From NCBI RefSeq assembly GCF_918797505.1, contig NC_092797.1, forward strand, positions 21,403,372-21,467,371: a DNA stretch of 64,000 nt, read 5' to 3'. Positions 43,671-54,641 of this stretch are shown in pieces; the stretch's first letter is position 1, and each line of letters starts with the position of its first letter. This DNA is from Bemisia tabaci. Its lineage: Eukaryota > Arthropoda > Insecta > Hemiptera > Aleyrodidae. Below the pieces are notes generated by a model that had not been told where the DNA came from, did not search any database, and worked only from the letters and a program-made list of their open reading frames with translations. Made by a program: the position numbers and the translations under genes.

Positions 43671-45125
43671 GGAGTCATTTTCAGCTCCCGAGTCATTTTT
43701 TGAGTCTGATGCATCTTGCTTCGCATATTTCACATCACGGATCATTTCAAGGAACTCCATTATATCGAGGTCTTTACTTTGAAAAGCACTGGTCAGCACA
43801 ATAACTTCATCATCTTTCGTTTGTTGAGCCTTGCGTTTATTGAACAACTCGCCATTCCGTACGGATTTTATTTTTAAAGAAACAATAGTCTGGGCCTTAA
43901 AAACTTGGTCAGTTGCTTCGTACACACTTGGATGGTGGTAATAAAACTCGCCTTGAAGTTTACTATTGAAGCCCTCAACCCCATTAGTCGTTGTGCAAGA
44001 ATCTTGTGTAAGAGGGCTGGCCCACAGATGAGGGGGGAACATCTTCGAGTTTATGTAATTTTTTCGAATGTAAGCAACAAATGCAGAGGCGCCACTTACA
44101 TGAGGAGTAGCACTGGCCAACTGCTCAAATGCAGCAGGGACATCATTGGCGGGCAGATAAGACAAAGAGAAGAATAGCTGTAACCATGATTGAATCTCTA
44201 ACTGCTCTCCTTTTTTTTCTGACCGAGTGAATGCATATCGTAGCACTGGATATTTCTGTATCCGCCGCCACCAGCTTTGCCCCAGATGAAATCTGCAGCC
44301 CCTAATCGTTGCATTAGGGAAAGCTACTTTAGCGGCTTTGTGAGCGGAGGATTCGAAGTCAAGTAGGAGAAGTTTAACGTTCAATTCTTTACCAGTGTGT
44401 TTAACACACATTTGTTTCAATAAATCCCACATAGCTGAGTAAGTTTCTGCCGCTTTTGAGGGGAGGAAGAACGTGGCAACATGCAAATAAAAGCCACGAT
44501 GGAACACGTGGATTGTATAAGTTTGTTTGAAATGCTTGGGAGCATAAGTGAATGTTCCGTCTCCCAAAATAACATCATCGAAGTCGACCAAAAATTGCAG
44601 GTTTTCTTTACATGTTACGGCGACAATCTGATGTTTTTTATCAACTCTAATAATCTTTTCATCGGAAGAGGTTACCGTACTGGCCATCCCGTCCAAAGCC
44701 CCATCAATGTTCTTTGGTACGGGTTTCTTCAATTTTTTTCTAGCGCGATAACTGGACTGTGAAAGGGACGGTAGGTCAGAAAATGTTACCTTTTTTGAAT
44801 TCTCAACCTCATGGCGTATCAATTTCAATGGTGGTTCATTTAGATTTTCGGTTGCTTTTCTCTTCAGACTGGTTCTTATAAGCTGCAGCTCGATTTCTTT
44901 ATCACTTGGTGGAGCATGTTGCGGTCTGTGTTCCTTGTTGGTCGTTTCAAGCAAAGTAGTCATCGGTACATCTGTTTTGATCGTAGCCCGGCACTCTTTT
45001 TTCGAACACCGCCAATGTATATTTTTTTTTTTAACGCGAAATTGTCGGAATTTATAGCCTTCGACTAGTATCATTGGTTTGCCTTTATTGCTTCTCATTA
45101 TCTGAAAGCCCGTATCAGAACTCAT
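43356..45125 (-). CDS. FLYWCH zinc finger plus MULE-family transposase
   Basis: The protein should cut and move the surrounding MULE element and bind its long inverted repeats. I chose the ATG at 45125 (MSSDTGF, 589 residues) because the FLYWCH finger begins about ten residues later; an in-frame ATG at 45212 would add 29 residues lacking similarity. FLYWCH-type features: VEGYKFRQF, HWRCSKKECRATI, EHRPQHAP. Linker of about 100 residues. MULE domain: ILGDGTFTYAP (first Asp), LLLLDFES (second Asp), GCRFHLGQSWWR (CxxH motif), then TNGVEGFNSKL (final Glu), all intact. The C-terminus holds three 30-residue repeats (SFNEDDLDEE, ISFHEPPTSH, PENTIGSSSD) encoded by a 90-bp minisatellite. A further 94-bp copy shifts frame, so the protein ends REYFLS where the other copy ends RRK. 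The gene has no visible intron and looks potentially active. Confidence 0.9.
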   Translation of the reverse strand: MSSDTGFQIMRSNKGKPMILVEGYKFRQFRVKKKNIHWRCSKKECRATIKTDVPMTTLLETTNKEHRPQHAPPSDKEIELQLIRTSLKRKATENLNEPPLKLIRHEVENSKKVTFSDLPSLSQSSYRARKKLKKPVPKNIDGALDGMASTVTSSDEKIIRVDKKHQIVAVTCKENLQFLVDFDDVILGDGTFTYAPKHFKQTYTIHVFHRGFYLHVATFFLPSKAAETYSAMWDLLKQMCVKHTGKELNVKLLLLDFESSAHKAAKVAFPNATIRGCRFHLGQSWWRRIQKYPVLRYAFTRSEKKGEQLEIQSWLQLFFSLSYLPANDVPAAFEQLASATPHVSGASAFVAYIRKNYINSKMFPPHLWASPLTQDSCTTTNGVEGFNSKLQGEFYYHHPSVYEATDQVFKAQTIVSLKIKSVRNGELFNKRKAQQTKDDEVIVLTSAFQSKDLDIMEFLEMIRDVKYAKQDASDSKNDSGAENDSFNEDDLDEEISFHEPPTSHPENTIGSSSDSFNEDDLDEEISFHEPPTSHPENTIGSSSDSFNEDDLDEEISFHEPPTSHPENTIGSSSDDSDDGIFFRREYFLS

Positions 45126-45465
45126 TTTATTAAATTTTAACTGAAATACACTCACACACACTTGCGAATAAAGGAATAAAAACGGTTTAAAATATGCTGT
45201 CAAACAACTCACGATTATTAAAAACGATTATTATCATTAAAACTGTTTAAAACTCGAGCTAAAACACGTTAAAAAGTTGCACATTAAAACAATTTAAAAT
45301 TCGGCACTGTGTTGACAGCAACGGTCCGCAGGTTACTGAGTTACTCCTTTCCAGACACACCTCTTCCTCCTTTTGTCGTGGACCTTCCTTATCACAACAC
45401 GATAATGCACCTCGCCGACAATAACAAACCCGGGCCCGGTGTCCGGGTGATTCGCGTTGCGTAGG

Positions 45466-45589
45466 TGCAGCGTTGCCACATAGTGCAGTGTGCGCAAACG
45501 TTATCGGTAAAACTGTGCGCAAATGAAAATTCGGAATTTTGTGCGCAACCGTTATCGGTACGAAAAGTGTGCGCAAGTGTCGTGCAGCC
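45466..45589. repeat. MULE right terminal inverted repeat
   Basis: 124 bp from TGCAGCGTTGCCACATAG to GTGTCGTGCAGCC. One extra base near the tip and a few substitutions separate it from the left copy. Confidence 0.92.
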
Positions 45590-45598
45590 TTTTTCTCG
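45590..45598. repeat. MULE target-site duplication, right (TTTTTCTCG)
   Basis: Nine bases next to the right inverted repeat match 42955-42963 at 8 of 9 positions. Confidence 0.7.
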
Positions 45599-48013
45599 AC
45601 AGGCGCAGGCAATCTTACGTTACAGACTTTTTCGAAGTATTTTTGTGGGAAAGTTCTTGACATTCTTCCCGGCTTCTCATAAAATCGGAAGGAAAAACGA
45701 ACCTTCCTCTGCTCTTGTCTAGTTATCGCAAACATACAAAATTAAGAAAGATCACTGAATTAGATCATTAGAGATGCACTTGAAATTTCCTCTCCACAGT
45801 TTTTGAGGTGATGAATTGGAGCCTCTGAGTTCTTATGAGAAGAAAAGGAATAGATAAAAATATTTGATCATGCCCCCCCCCCCCCCCAGTCTTTCCCGAG
45901 TTGTTTATACCGCTGAACGTTTCGCAATATCACACAACTAAGAAATAGGAGTGCCTTATGTTCTTGCCAGTGCCTTTGCTTTTTTGACAAATGTCGACCA
46001 CAAGATATATCTTAAAAATATTCATATGAATCAAGATGAGCCATTTTGCCCCGAATTCGAATTTAATTTTCCAAGGGATTTTTTGTAAGAAACTTCTCTC
46101 TCAAGCATAATGTATTTGGTAGGAGCCTTCGTGCCTCTCCTTCTTCGCACACGACTGTTTACTCCGTCAGGCAAATGTAGGGCAATAGGGTCTATAAAAG
46201 TGGAACACAAGGGACAATAGATAATGGGTGGCTTTTTTATTTTAGTGTGGAGTGTGGCAGGGTGCCAGAACCTTTGACGAGGTGTTGCCGTTGGTCAGCC
46301 CCAGTCTGCGGGTACTGGTCATTCTTGATTGTCCGAAGAGAAAGCAACTAGGAACTCCTCCTCTACGGGCTCTATTCTCTCTCAGGAAACAGTAGTTTGT
46401 TTACAAAACATTTTGACGTGCGTGTTTTTTGAGTTCGTTCCAAGTTATTTATGATACTTTCTAAAGGTTACTGCTTCCGCAAATTGAGATCTTTCTTTGG
46501 TCGAATCGGTGGTATCTCTCGAGTCTCGACACTATAGCCATTATTATTTCCTGCTTGTCGCGCGCGCTGTCGATACTCTCTCCTTTGGGGACCTTTCTTT
46601 TCTCGATCACGGTGTTCTCCTATTCAGGTCCTTTGCCTTTGTTTTTGATGCTTTTATGTGACTTTAAAGAGAATTAGGGCTTTTGTAGAGCTGTGAATGA
46701 AATCACCTGATAGGAAAAGAAGGAATGTATCGTGAGTTTTTTTTTTTTTTTCTTTTGGAGGAGGGGGAGAGTTGTTCTAGATTTGGTTAGTGTATGAGCG
46801 AAACTGGAAACTGATTGGCGTTCGTGATAAATGATAAATCTCATCAAGTCATCTCTTGTTCGCAAGTTTAGGATTGGCCATTGAGAGAATGCATATTGAC
46901 TTTAATTAACCGAAAATGTACACCATAAGCGAGTTACTTATCATCACAAGAGTGGGTAGCCCACATAGACAGAAGGGAAGCAAAAGCTGCCGTAATTGCT
47001 GAAGATGATTACAAGATACTAAAATAATGTGGTGAACTCGAGCAGTAATTGTTGTCTATCAAACACTAAGCATGGAATTGCTATCGGAAATAAGCAACTA
47101 ACTTTTTAAAAATCGAAAGAAGTGCCTCTAAATCGGCCGTATTTAGTCAGATTCAACACAACTGCATTCCTCTTCGCCTAGTTCTCCCCCATATTTTATT
47201 TTTGGATAGGGAAACTAGACAACGCAACAGCTTCTAGCTTTCTGTGAATTTCCTGTAGAATTTGAAGAATGTATTTCCAAAATTTCAAGGCAGACTGTTG
47301 TGTGATTTACCCATAAAATAGTACAACCTAAGAGAAAATTAGGCTCGAAGTTGGCCCGGCAAATCACAACAACTTGCATCGGGATAGTGAAGGTTTTATC
47401 GGTTCAGGAACCTCAGAAGCATGATCGCGGCTCGGGGTGCCTTCATTTTCCCGTGATACTCTACGCTTTGCTCTACAGCTAGTTTAGTTGCCTATCCTGA
47501 GGCCACTGATCTCACTTCCATGCATCGAAGGAGAAGAAAACGTTCATTTTCGTTCACAGTTCTCTCCTCTTGCTCCTTAATTTCGAAAATTTGTGTATCT
47601 CTATTCATCCCTATTCGCCTCCAAATTGCTAACGACCTATACTTAAACCGTCAAATTTTCTTGAAGCAAAATGGAAACCTGCCCCCGGGCCGATTTATCG
47701 AGCTTAGAGCCTTCTCACGTAGACTCCCCGCGACCGACGACATTTCGCTGTCATCGGCTTCGACTGGGCTTCACACCATTCTTCAACGGTCGATGGAAGT
47801 TCCTCCGAACCTATGACGTTTCCAGGAGGCGCGAGGCCATCAACATCTACATCCACAGCAGGCACGTTTATATAATTGTCTTTTCTGCGAATGATACGAG
47901 CAATAACAAGGTATAGACAACGACTACAATAACAACGAGCAACAACAGGTTATACCCGCCCCCCGCGCCCCCTCCGCGCGCGGCCCCCACCTCCCGGTGC
48001 CCCCTCCATTCCC
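45599..48013. other. No gene supported (intron)
   Basis: AT-rich DNA after the MULE element, with a C run at about 45873 and no repeat ends recognised. Confidence 0.4.
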
Positions 48014-48016
48014 GGC

Positions 48017-48226
48017 GCACAGTGGATCGAGTCGATAGGAGAGGTCGGACATGAACTTTTTGACTTAAACTACAAATTTCAATAGTTTTTTTTTAAAATT
48101 TTCAGGGGTGATTCTTGAAGGAAATTTACGAGAAAACCAACGGAACAACTTTCATAACCTCAAAATTTTGTAAAAACGGTGTAATAAGCGTTTAAAGTTT
48201 TCAAATTTTGACTCGATCCACTGTGC
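48017..48226. mobile_element. MITE family G, complete copy
   Basis: It runs from GCACAGTGGATCGAGTC to GACTCGATCCACTGTGC, with GGC on both sides (48014-48016 and 48227-48229). 210 bp, AT-rich inside a GC-rich neighbourhood. Confidence 0.85.
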
Positions 48227-48229
48227 GGC

Positions 48230-48921
48230 GTCTCTTCGAGCCGAGCGAGGATGCGCCAAGAAAGGCGGGAGGGGGATAAGTCCTGATGAAGCTGGATGGT
48301 TAAGGAAGAAAAAAAGATTGCGGAACGGGTGGAGGCGGAGCGCAGACCGCGGCGGGCCCCTCGGGGGCCCGGGGGGGGGGGCAGGTGAGGCGGGGGGCCC
48401 ATCTTGGAGCGTAAGAGAAAAGAGAATTCCAGGAAGTTGTCCTTGACATTGTTGTAACAATCGCTACGAACAGAGCCGAAGAGAAAAGCTGTTATCGTGC
48501 CGCGTTTATTGAAGATAAAAAGCACGAGCGCCGGCCACAGAGGGCGAGGATCGAGTCCTGGTGGCCAAGGATCTGACTTTCGATGCGCCCCGAATAATCT
48601 GGCATCGGGGCTGTTGGTATCTGTTGCGCAAACGTTTGTTGATGCTCTGCGACGTATTACGGAGGTGTGGTTAAGCGCCGGATGTTCGATCGATGTTTAG
48701 ACGACGTGCGGAACTGAACCGATCCAGGTTTTCCGAAAGTATCTTAAGTATCCGAAGATTCGATGTACGCCTCCAGAAAGAGAGTCCGCTTGGAAGGAGC
48801 TCCTGGGAAATCGGGTCCGTATGCAATGTCTTGAAAGTATTTTTCAATTTGTCGGTTTCGCTGGAAAATTCTGCTGAATTTAACGTGGAATCTGACCGAG
48901 TTTGATGAACATATTTTGATG
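48230..48921. other. No gene supported (intron); GC-rich 48300-48410
   Basis: GGGCCCCTCGGGGGCCC at about 48354 is a short GC palindrome. Overlapping frames reflect composition. Confidence 0.35.
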
Positions 48922-49255
48922 AAAGTCGGGGGAAGTTGTTCGTATCTTTGAGTCGGTAGTAAGAGATCTGAAGTTTGCGTAATAACATCAGCAGCACATA
49001 CGCTGTTTCTGAAATCAGCCAAAACTATTAGTCCATGTTTAGGGGAAGTAGTTCGTATCTCGGAATCTGTAGTTATAGAGATCTGAGGTTTGAGTAATAG
49101 CATCAGTAGCACATACGCTGTTTCTGAAATCAGCCAAAACTATTAGTCCCTGTTTGGGGGAAGTTGTTCGTATCTCTGAATCTGTAGTAAGAGATCTGAG
49201 GTTTGAGTAATAAAATCAGTAGCACATACGCTGTTTCTGAAATTAGCCAGAAATA
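48922..49255 (+). repeat. Three tandem copies of a roughly 114-bp repeat
   Basis: GGGGAAGTTGTTCGTATCT starts units near 48928, 49041 and 49156. Each ends with AGCACATACGCTGTTTCTGA and AATCAGCC. Frames repeated on the - strand (MLLMLL) are repeat artefacts. Confidence 0.85.
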
Positions 49256-49289
49256 TTACTCCTTAATCGCAAGATATAGTCCATTTGGA

Positions 49290-49421
49290 CCACATCTTGC
49301 AACAAGGAACTACTGTCTCTGGCTCATTTCAGAAACAACATATATGCCATTGGTCTCCCAATGCGGGAAGGTGCTTTTTGAGAAGAGCCAGAGATCAGTG
49401 GTTCCTTCTCGCAAAATGTAA
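49290..49421. repeat. Foldback repeat (GGAACTACTGTCTCTGGCTC)
   Basis: GGAACTACTGTCTCTGGCTC is mirrored by GAGCCAGAGATCAGTGGTTC, with CTTGCA and TCGCAAAATGTA at the ends. It is related in structure to 4349-4497. Confidence 0.65.
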
Positions 49422-49922
49422 TCAATTTTTCCTTAGGATACAATATGCATCTATTCCTATAGATTCAACATGGGAGAGTCATGGCCGTCAAAAGCGAGGA
49501 TGGGCCCCGTGTGTGGCTGAGCTAGGAGGCTAGCACGAGACGGAGACGAAGACGAAGCTAGAGAAGGTGGAACGAAGAAGTTGGCCCGGAGTCTCAATTC
49601 CGGTCTCGCGATCGCGGGGGGCGGAGGCCCCCGGGGGAGGGGGTGGGGGGCGGGGGGCGTCAACACGGTCGCGTCACGCCGTCACGCGTCCCGTCCTCGA
49701 GCCAGGAGAGCCGCGAGTCGGGGGTATCTCAGAGTCGGGACTTGGCCGGGGCCGTCGGCGAACGATGCGACGTTGCGCCAAGACTACGCTTGCTAGGAGT
49801 CCAACTCGACAACACTCCGTAGTCGCCGCTCATTGGCTGATGAAATCGGTCCAATTCGTTCAAGTACTTTCATATACGGAGTATGGCCACTGAAGGCCTA
49901 GCCATCTGAGGCCATATGGCTT
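49422..49922. other. GC-rich intron patch, no gene supported
   Basis: Bases 49600-49800 are CpG-rich with frames on both strands and no motif. Confidence 0.35.
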
Positions 49923-50194
49923 GGTTATACGCTCAAATTCCCGTCAAATTCCAATCAAAAAGATGACCAAGATGGCGGTCGAGAGTTACCTAGATTGATA
50001 AGTAAAATTAATTAAAACAGCGTGTTGATTGAAATAAGCATGAAATAAGCACGGTTGTAAGGAAATCAGATGAAGGATGAGCCCCACAGCTCCATCATCT
50101 ACCATCAAATGTCTGCAGGCCGCAGAAATTTGATGGTAGATGGTGCGCACCAGTCACCATTTGATCGGAAATTGATGGATTTGAGCGTGTAACC
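49923..50194. mobile_element. Palindromic MITE (ends GGTTATACGCTCAAAT)
   Basis: GGTTATACGCTCAAATTCC is mirrored by GGATTTGAGCGTGTAACC. An inner hairpin pairs CCATCATCTACCATCAAAT with ATTTGATGGTAGATGGTG around CTGCAGGCCGCAG. Confidence 0.75.
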
Positions 50195-50735
50195 AGCACA
50201 ATAGTCACTTGACTGCTGAAAAATGGTGGGCTTCATAAAATCATTAATGAAAAAATCGTAGAACCACAGCTACCGTTGGATCATCGGCACTTGACTGAAT
50301 TCTCTAGTGCACAGCCTGCTGAGGCTGAAGATGCAACGCTGCATCGATGTTGCACGTCAGAAGTTGCGTAATGAGACAATACTGAGCGGTGCCCGGTGCG
50401 GCCGCGGCCATGCGATGAGTCTGGTGAGTGGTGAGGTGAGTTTTACCGACTAACCGGCCGGCCGGATAGCAATGAAGGTCTACTTTCCTAATTCAACTCA
50501 AGTCGCTCTCAATCAATTATTCCTGCTATGCAGCCACAGCCATCATGCACTTCGCCTCCTCCTCTCCATGTCCTTTGAGACTCGGATGGAACATTACGAT
50601 TCATTCGCTAAATATAGGACGGTCAATATCCAAGTAAACTAAGGTGATGGGTACGTATCCCGCAATGGTCGGAAACTTTAATTTCGACCAAATTCCCCGT
50701 GTGGAATGAAAATAATTTTGGGATGACCAGAAATT
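50195..50735. other. No feature seen (intron)
   Basis: Unique sequence between two MITEs, with a short CCGGCCGGCCGG patch at about 50454. Confidence 0.4.
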
Positions 50736-50990
50736 AATCAGTGAGAACGAAAACACACCAACTCGGTAACACGAAAATGCTCAATTTCCATTGAAGACAG
50801 TTAATTTACACAAAGGTCATTGAAGTTCGCACATCGGCTCCAACTTGGACCTTTGAAGTGTCCATAAGTACTTGTCTTTCGGCAGAAAAAATCTTTTTCT
50901 TAAACTAACTTCTTCACCTACTATGCAGTTTTGTGTGTGTCCTGACTATTTTCATTTTTCCGAGTTGGTGTGTTTTCGTTCTCGCTGATT
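50736..50990. mobile_element. MITE with 30-bp inverted ends (AATCAGTGAGAACG)
   Basis: AATCAGTGAGAACGAAAACA, then CACCAACTCGG, is matched by the exact mirror CCGAGTTGGTG, then TGTTTTCGTTCTCGCTGATT, with one mismatch over about 31 bp. Confidence 0.8.
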
Positions 50991-52000
50991 CAAATAATTT
51001 GCACACTAATTTTTCGATACAGTTACACGATGTCTAACGGAGGTTGATGCATTTTAGATTATCACTTGGTCAATTTGTATGAATTTTTGACTACAATTTC
51101 ATTTAATTTCGGGGAAACTTAACAAAATTTGATGCAAAATTGACTGTTTTGTGTGCTTCGTATTGTTTCACCCACAAGTATTTACAAACCCTTTACCATT
51201 CGTAACATTGCCACATTCGCAGCTGTATAATGAGTCGCAGTATTGCAAATCGCATTTTTCGCCGATCGATGTCGCAAAGAACATACGTGCCCTCCTAGAG
51301 ATCTGTAAATCTCTAGTATTGTTCAGCATGAGCAAATTTCTAAGTAATAAGATCTCTATGCGTGAAGTACCGAGCATTTATCGTCACGCTTACTTCTCTA
51401 CGCAGCGTTAAAGTCTCTGAAGTGATTCCTACATTTTGAGTTTAATGACTTTTTCACGTTCAAAAAATTTTATCTCGACTCGGAAGTGTTTACGAAAGAA
51501 ATTGTACGCTCAAGTTCTATTCAAAACCACCCCCAACTTGTTTTGTTCTCAACGTATGTGACTGTGTGGCACGTCTCTGTTCAACTCAGTTCAACTTTAC
51601 CAAAAAAAAAAAAAAATCCGTAGGAATTAGATAATTACTACTCAGTAAAGCATATCAATCTTTTCTCGTCATCCTGTTCTACTCCGACTCCCACGATGGA
51701 GGAGGTTCCATGTGCGTTCAGATGTCCTGCTGTAGAAAATTTGGCATTTTATTTTCGCCTTGGAGTGTGACAGTGCTTTTGTGGGTGTGGGAATAGCGTT
51801 ATGTGTCGATGCCGGAAACGCGGCACATCGCACGGAAGTCCCCCGTTAGTTCTATCCGTCACCATCTCCCCGACCTCCACCACAGTCACTCTTCGTCGCG
51901 TACGCACGTCCCATGTTCTTTTTGCCACTACGCATCAAGTGTCCCCTATATCAGCCCATACTTGTACGCGCCTCCACCCACCTCCCAACTTGAATATCTT
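50991..52000. other. No gene supported (intron)
   Basis: Short frames only. Confidence 0.4.
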
Positions 52001-52293
52001 CAGGGTGCCTACAAGACCGGAGTTTCCGGAAAGTCCGGATATAGTACTGATTTTTTAAGGGCGGTCTGGAAGTACTGATAAAGTGCGGAATTCCGCGAGA
52101 AGGTCCGGAATTTTTGTCGTTTTTTGTCGCAATTTGAGCAAGAAATTCAAATTTTTGAAAATCTTCGGATTTCGTCAATTGCAGGCACTGAAAAAGTACT
52201 GAATTTCTCTGTTGAGGAGGTACTGAATTTCATGGGAATTAATGTACTGCATAAGTACTGGTTTTTGGCCAGTCTGTTTTGGTAGACACCCTG
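52001..52293. mobile_element. Repeat family F copy with 5-bp flanking repeat
   Basis: It runs from CAGGGTGCCTACAAGACCGG to TCTGTTTTGGTAGACACCCT. ATCTT lies on both sides (51996-52000 and 52294-52298). Confidence 0.82.
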
Positions 52294-52632
52294 ATCTTCG
52301 GTAGAATCACTCAAATCAGAGACCACCTATCGATGTCTAAAGTGCGAAACCACGTATCTCCACTGCGGTGTTTCAAAATTTCCGCTCCCATTTTATTTTT
52401 TCGAAGAAAAGCAAGCTAACTTTACATTTTGAAATTTTTACAGTATATTTTGCCGGCCAAGAGGAAAAATCAAAAGAGTTTTCAATTACATATGGTGAAT
52501 AGTTTTCCACAGAAATTATAAAGTATGACAAAACAATTGCAACGTCGCAAACAGAGATACATGGTTTCGGTCTTCGGTCATCGATACTTTAGAGACCTGT
52601 CTACACCAAAACCTCTAATCGGTCGAGGCAAA

Positions 52633-52786
52633 TGCCTTTTGCTCACATTGCAAGTTTTAAGTTGAAAGTGGGGGTCATCGATGAGGGTTTTTACAACACA
52701 TTTCACGATCATCGATGAGTGATGCACCTATGACCCCCACTCTCAGCAAAACACTTGCAACGTGTGCAAAGGGCAAAAAATTAAGC
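52633..52786. mobile_element. Foldback MITE, about 154 bp
   Basis: GCCTTTTGCTCACATTGCAA, then AAAGTGGGGGTCAT at left, is mirrored by ATGACCCCCACTCT, then TTGCAACGTGTGCAAAGGGC at right. Confidence 0.75.
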
Positions 52787-53237
52787 TCGGAGATCAACAC
52801 TACTATTCGGCATTCGCCTAATGATGATTGATGAGCAACTTTTGGAGCATAAAATTCGCCGAAGATGACTGATGAATATCGGAGCGAGAGATAATCTTTC
52901 GCAAATCAGGTTTGAATGCCGAACAAATCGCTCAACCCTCGGTCATCCGTCATCTCGAGGCGAATCTGAGCGTTGACTCCCGAAAGCAAGGCATTCGCCG
53001 CGTGCGCCTCCGAAGTCGTGAAAACCACGTGAGCATCTCAAAGACCACCTGTCGCACCAATTTGACCATTGTTTTCTCGAGAAGGGGTGGTCAGAATTTT
53101 TCCTCCTATCTCCGAGCCGGCTCTGTTAGACTAGTTCCAATCGACCCTCGACCCGTATTTCACCGCGGTCGGCTAATTACCGGTTTCCCGTGCAGCCGCG
53201 CCCTCGCGTAGCACCTGCCCTTCAGTTCTTTGCCATG
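52787..53237. other. No gene supported (intron)
   Basis: The 99-codon frame at 52912 is basic with no motif. Confidence 0.35.
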
Positions 53238-53372
53238 GATCGATATTTTCCCATTTAAACCTATGTAAAATGATCGATTATCAAGATATAGCTTATTAAT
53301 CGATTCTTTAACATAGCTCTAAATGGGAAAATATCGATAGTAGATGATCCACGCCTCGCCATTGGTCCTCTA
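53238..53372. mobile_element. hAT-type MITE, family D copy, truncated
   Basis: GATCGATATTTTCCCATTTAA near the left and CACGCCTCGCCATTG at the right match family D. The left tip is missing. Confidence 0.6.
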
Positions 53373-54351
53373 AGTTTGCGTCGCAAATTAAGCGCCTGAA
53401 ATTTATTCACATTCTGACCAGCCTGTTCCTTTCTTCCTCTTTTTTGTTCCCCTTTTTTCACCTCTAATCATGTCAGTATTTTTTAACCCTCTTCGAGCAG
53501 GGAAAGGAGAAAACTAAGGGCTCGATATTTTGTGTTTTTCTTGCGGTGAATAGGCCAATCAACCTATCTCATCTCTGAGTTCCGCCCGCGATACCAGCCT
53601 CGTGTCCTTTTCTGAGGACTCTGAATGAGGGTCCAATTAGTAGGAGGATCAGCTATTTTGATATAATTGTGAGGATGTGAGGGTCTCCCCGGGAACATGT
53701 GGACGGGAGGGAAGGGAAGGGAAAAAATTAGGCTACGTTCCCGTATCGAAATGCTCTCTAGTTTTGTTATTTTTAATTCCGGTGTAGATGTATGCTTTGG
53801 TTTTGCTGATTTAATTGGGTATTTCAACTATGCTGAAGTACCCTCTATAAAAATGAATCTGTTTTAATCGGTTTTCCTAATTGGTATTTTCTTTTTTTCT
53901 GTTCCAGGTAAGGATAACTTTCAAAATGTGTTGTGTTGTGATTTCTGCTGTCACTAGAAGGTAAAAAAAAGCTCATTAGAAATCTATTATTTTTTTTTTA
54001 AAAAAAAATGCAATCAAAGCTATCTCGCCTAGTGCTATGACCTTTCCAATTTCCATGTATTCTAACAGGGGAGCCTAATTCTGTAAGAGCCCTAAAAATT
54101 CAGATCATGAAAGGAGGAAGTTTGTAAGGAGGAACAGAAATCAACTTTGCACCAGTTGTATCAGGCGCCACGGTTGGTACAGCGCCTCTTATCTTTCTAT
54201 CTCTATCATCGAGCGTGGGATGAAGATCGATCTCTGATTGGCTCCAAATCACCTCTATTCATCAGTGTACTTCATGCTTTCAGATGCCACCGTCAATGCG
54301 TGGTGACATTAAAAAGCCTCAAATTTTATCCCAAGAAACGGTGAGCGAGTC
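53373..54351. other. No feature seen (intron)
   Basis: AT-rich unique sequence before a family F element. Confidence 0.4.
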
Positions 54352-54641
54352 TAGGGTGTCTACAAGTCCGGAAATAGTACTGATTTTTTAAGGGCGGTCC
54401 GGAGGAACTGAAAAAGCGCGGAAATTTCGCAAGAAGATCCGGATTTTTTTCATTTTTTGTCATTTTGGTCGCAATTTGAGCGAGAAATTCACATGTTTGA
54501 CATTTTTCGAATTCCGTTAATTGGAGGTACTGAAAAAGTACAGAATTTTTCCGATAAAGAGGTTCTGAATTCCTTGGGTATGTGCTAAAAAAGTACTGTA
54601 AAGTACTGATCTTCGGGCAGCCTGTTTTAGCAGACACCCTG
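54352..54641. mobile_element. Repeat family F copy
   Basis: It runs from TAGGGTGTCTACAAGTCCGG to CCTGTTTTAGCAGACACCCT. The first base of the left tip is mutated. Confidence 0.78.

Larger units (their letters stand above)
42964..45589 (-). mobile_element. Mutator-like (MULE) DNA transposon, apparently complete
   Basis: A 2626-bp element is bounded by terminal inverted repeats of about 123 bp (42964-43086 and 45466-45589) with only a few mismatches. It is flanked by TTTTTCTCC and TTTTTCTCG, a 9-bp target duplication with one mismatch, typical of Mutator elements. It carries one - strand gene with a FLYWCH finger and a MULE transposase domain. It lies inside the long EcR-A intron, opposite in orientation to EcR. 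Confidence 0.88.

Noticed and set aside
43274..43726. 150-codon repeat frame on the - strand
   Set aside because: Alternative frame of the minisatellite in the MULE transposase tail.
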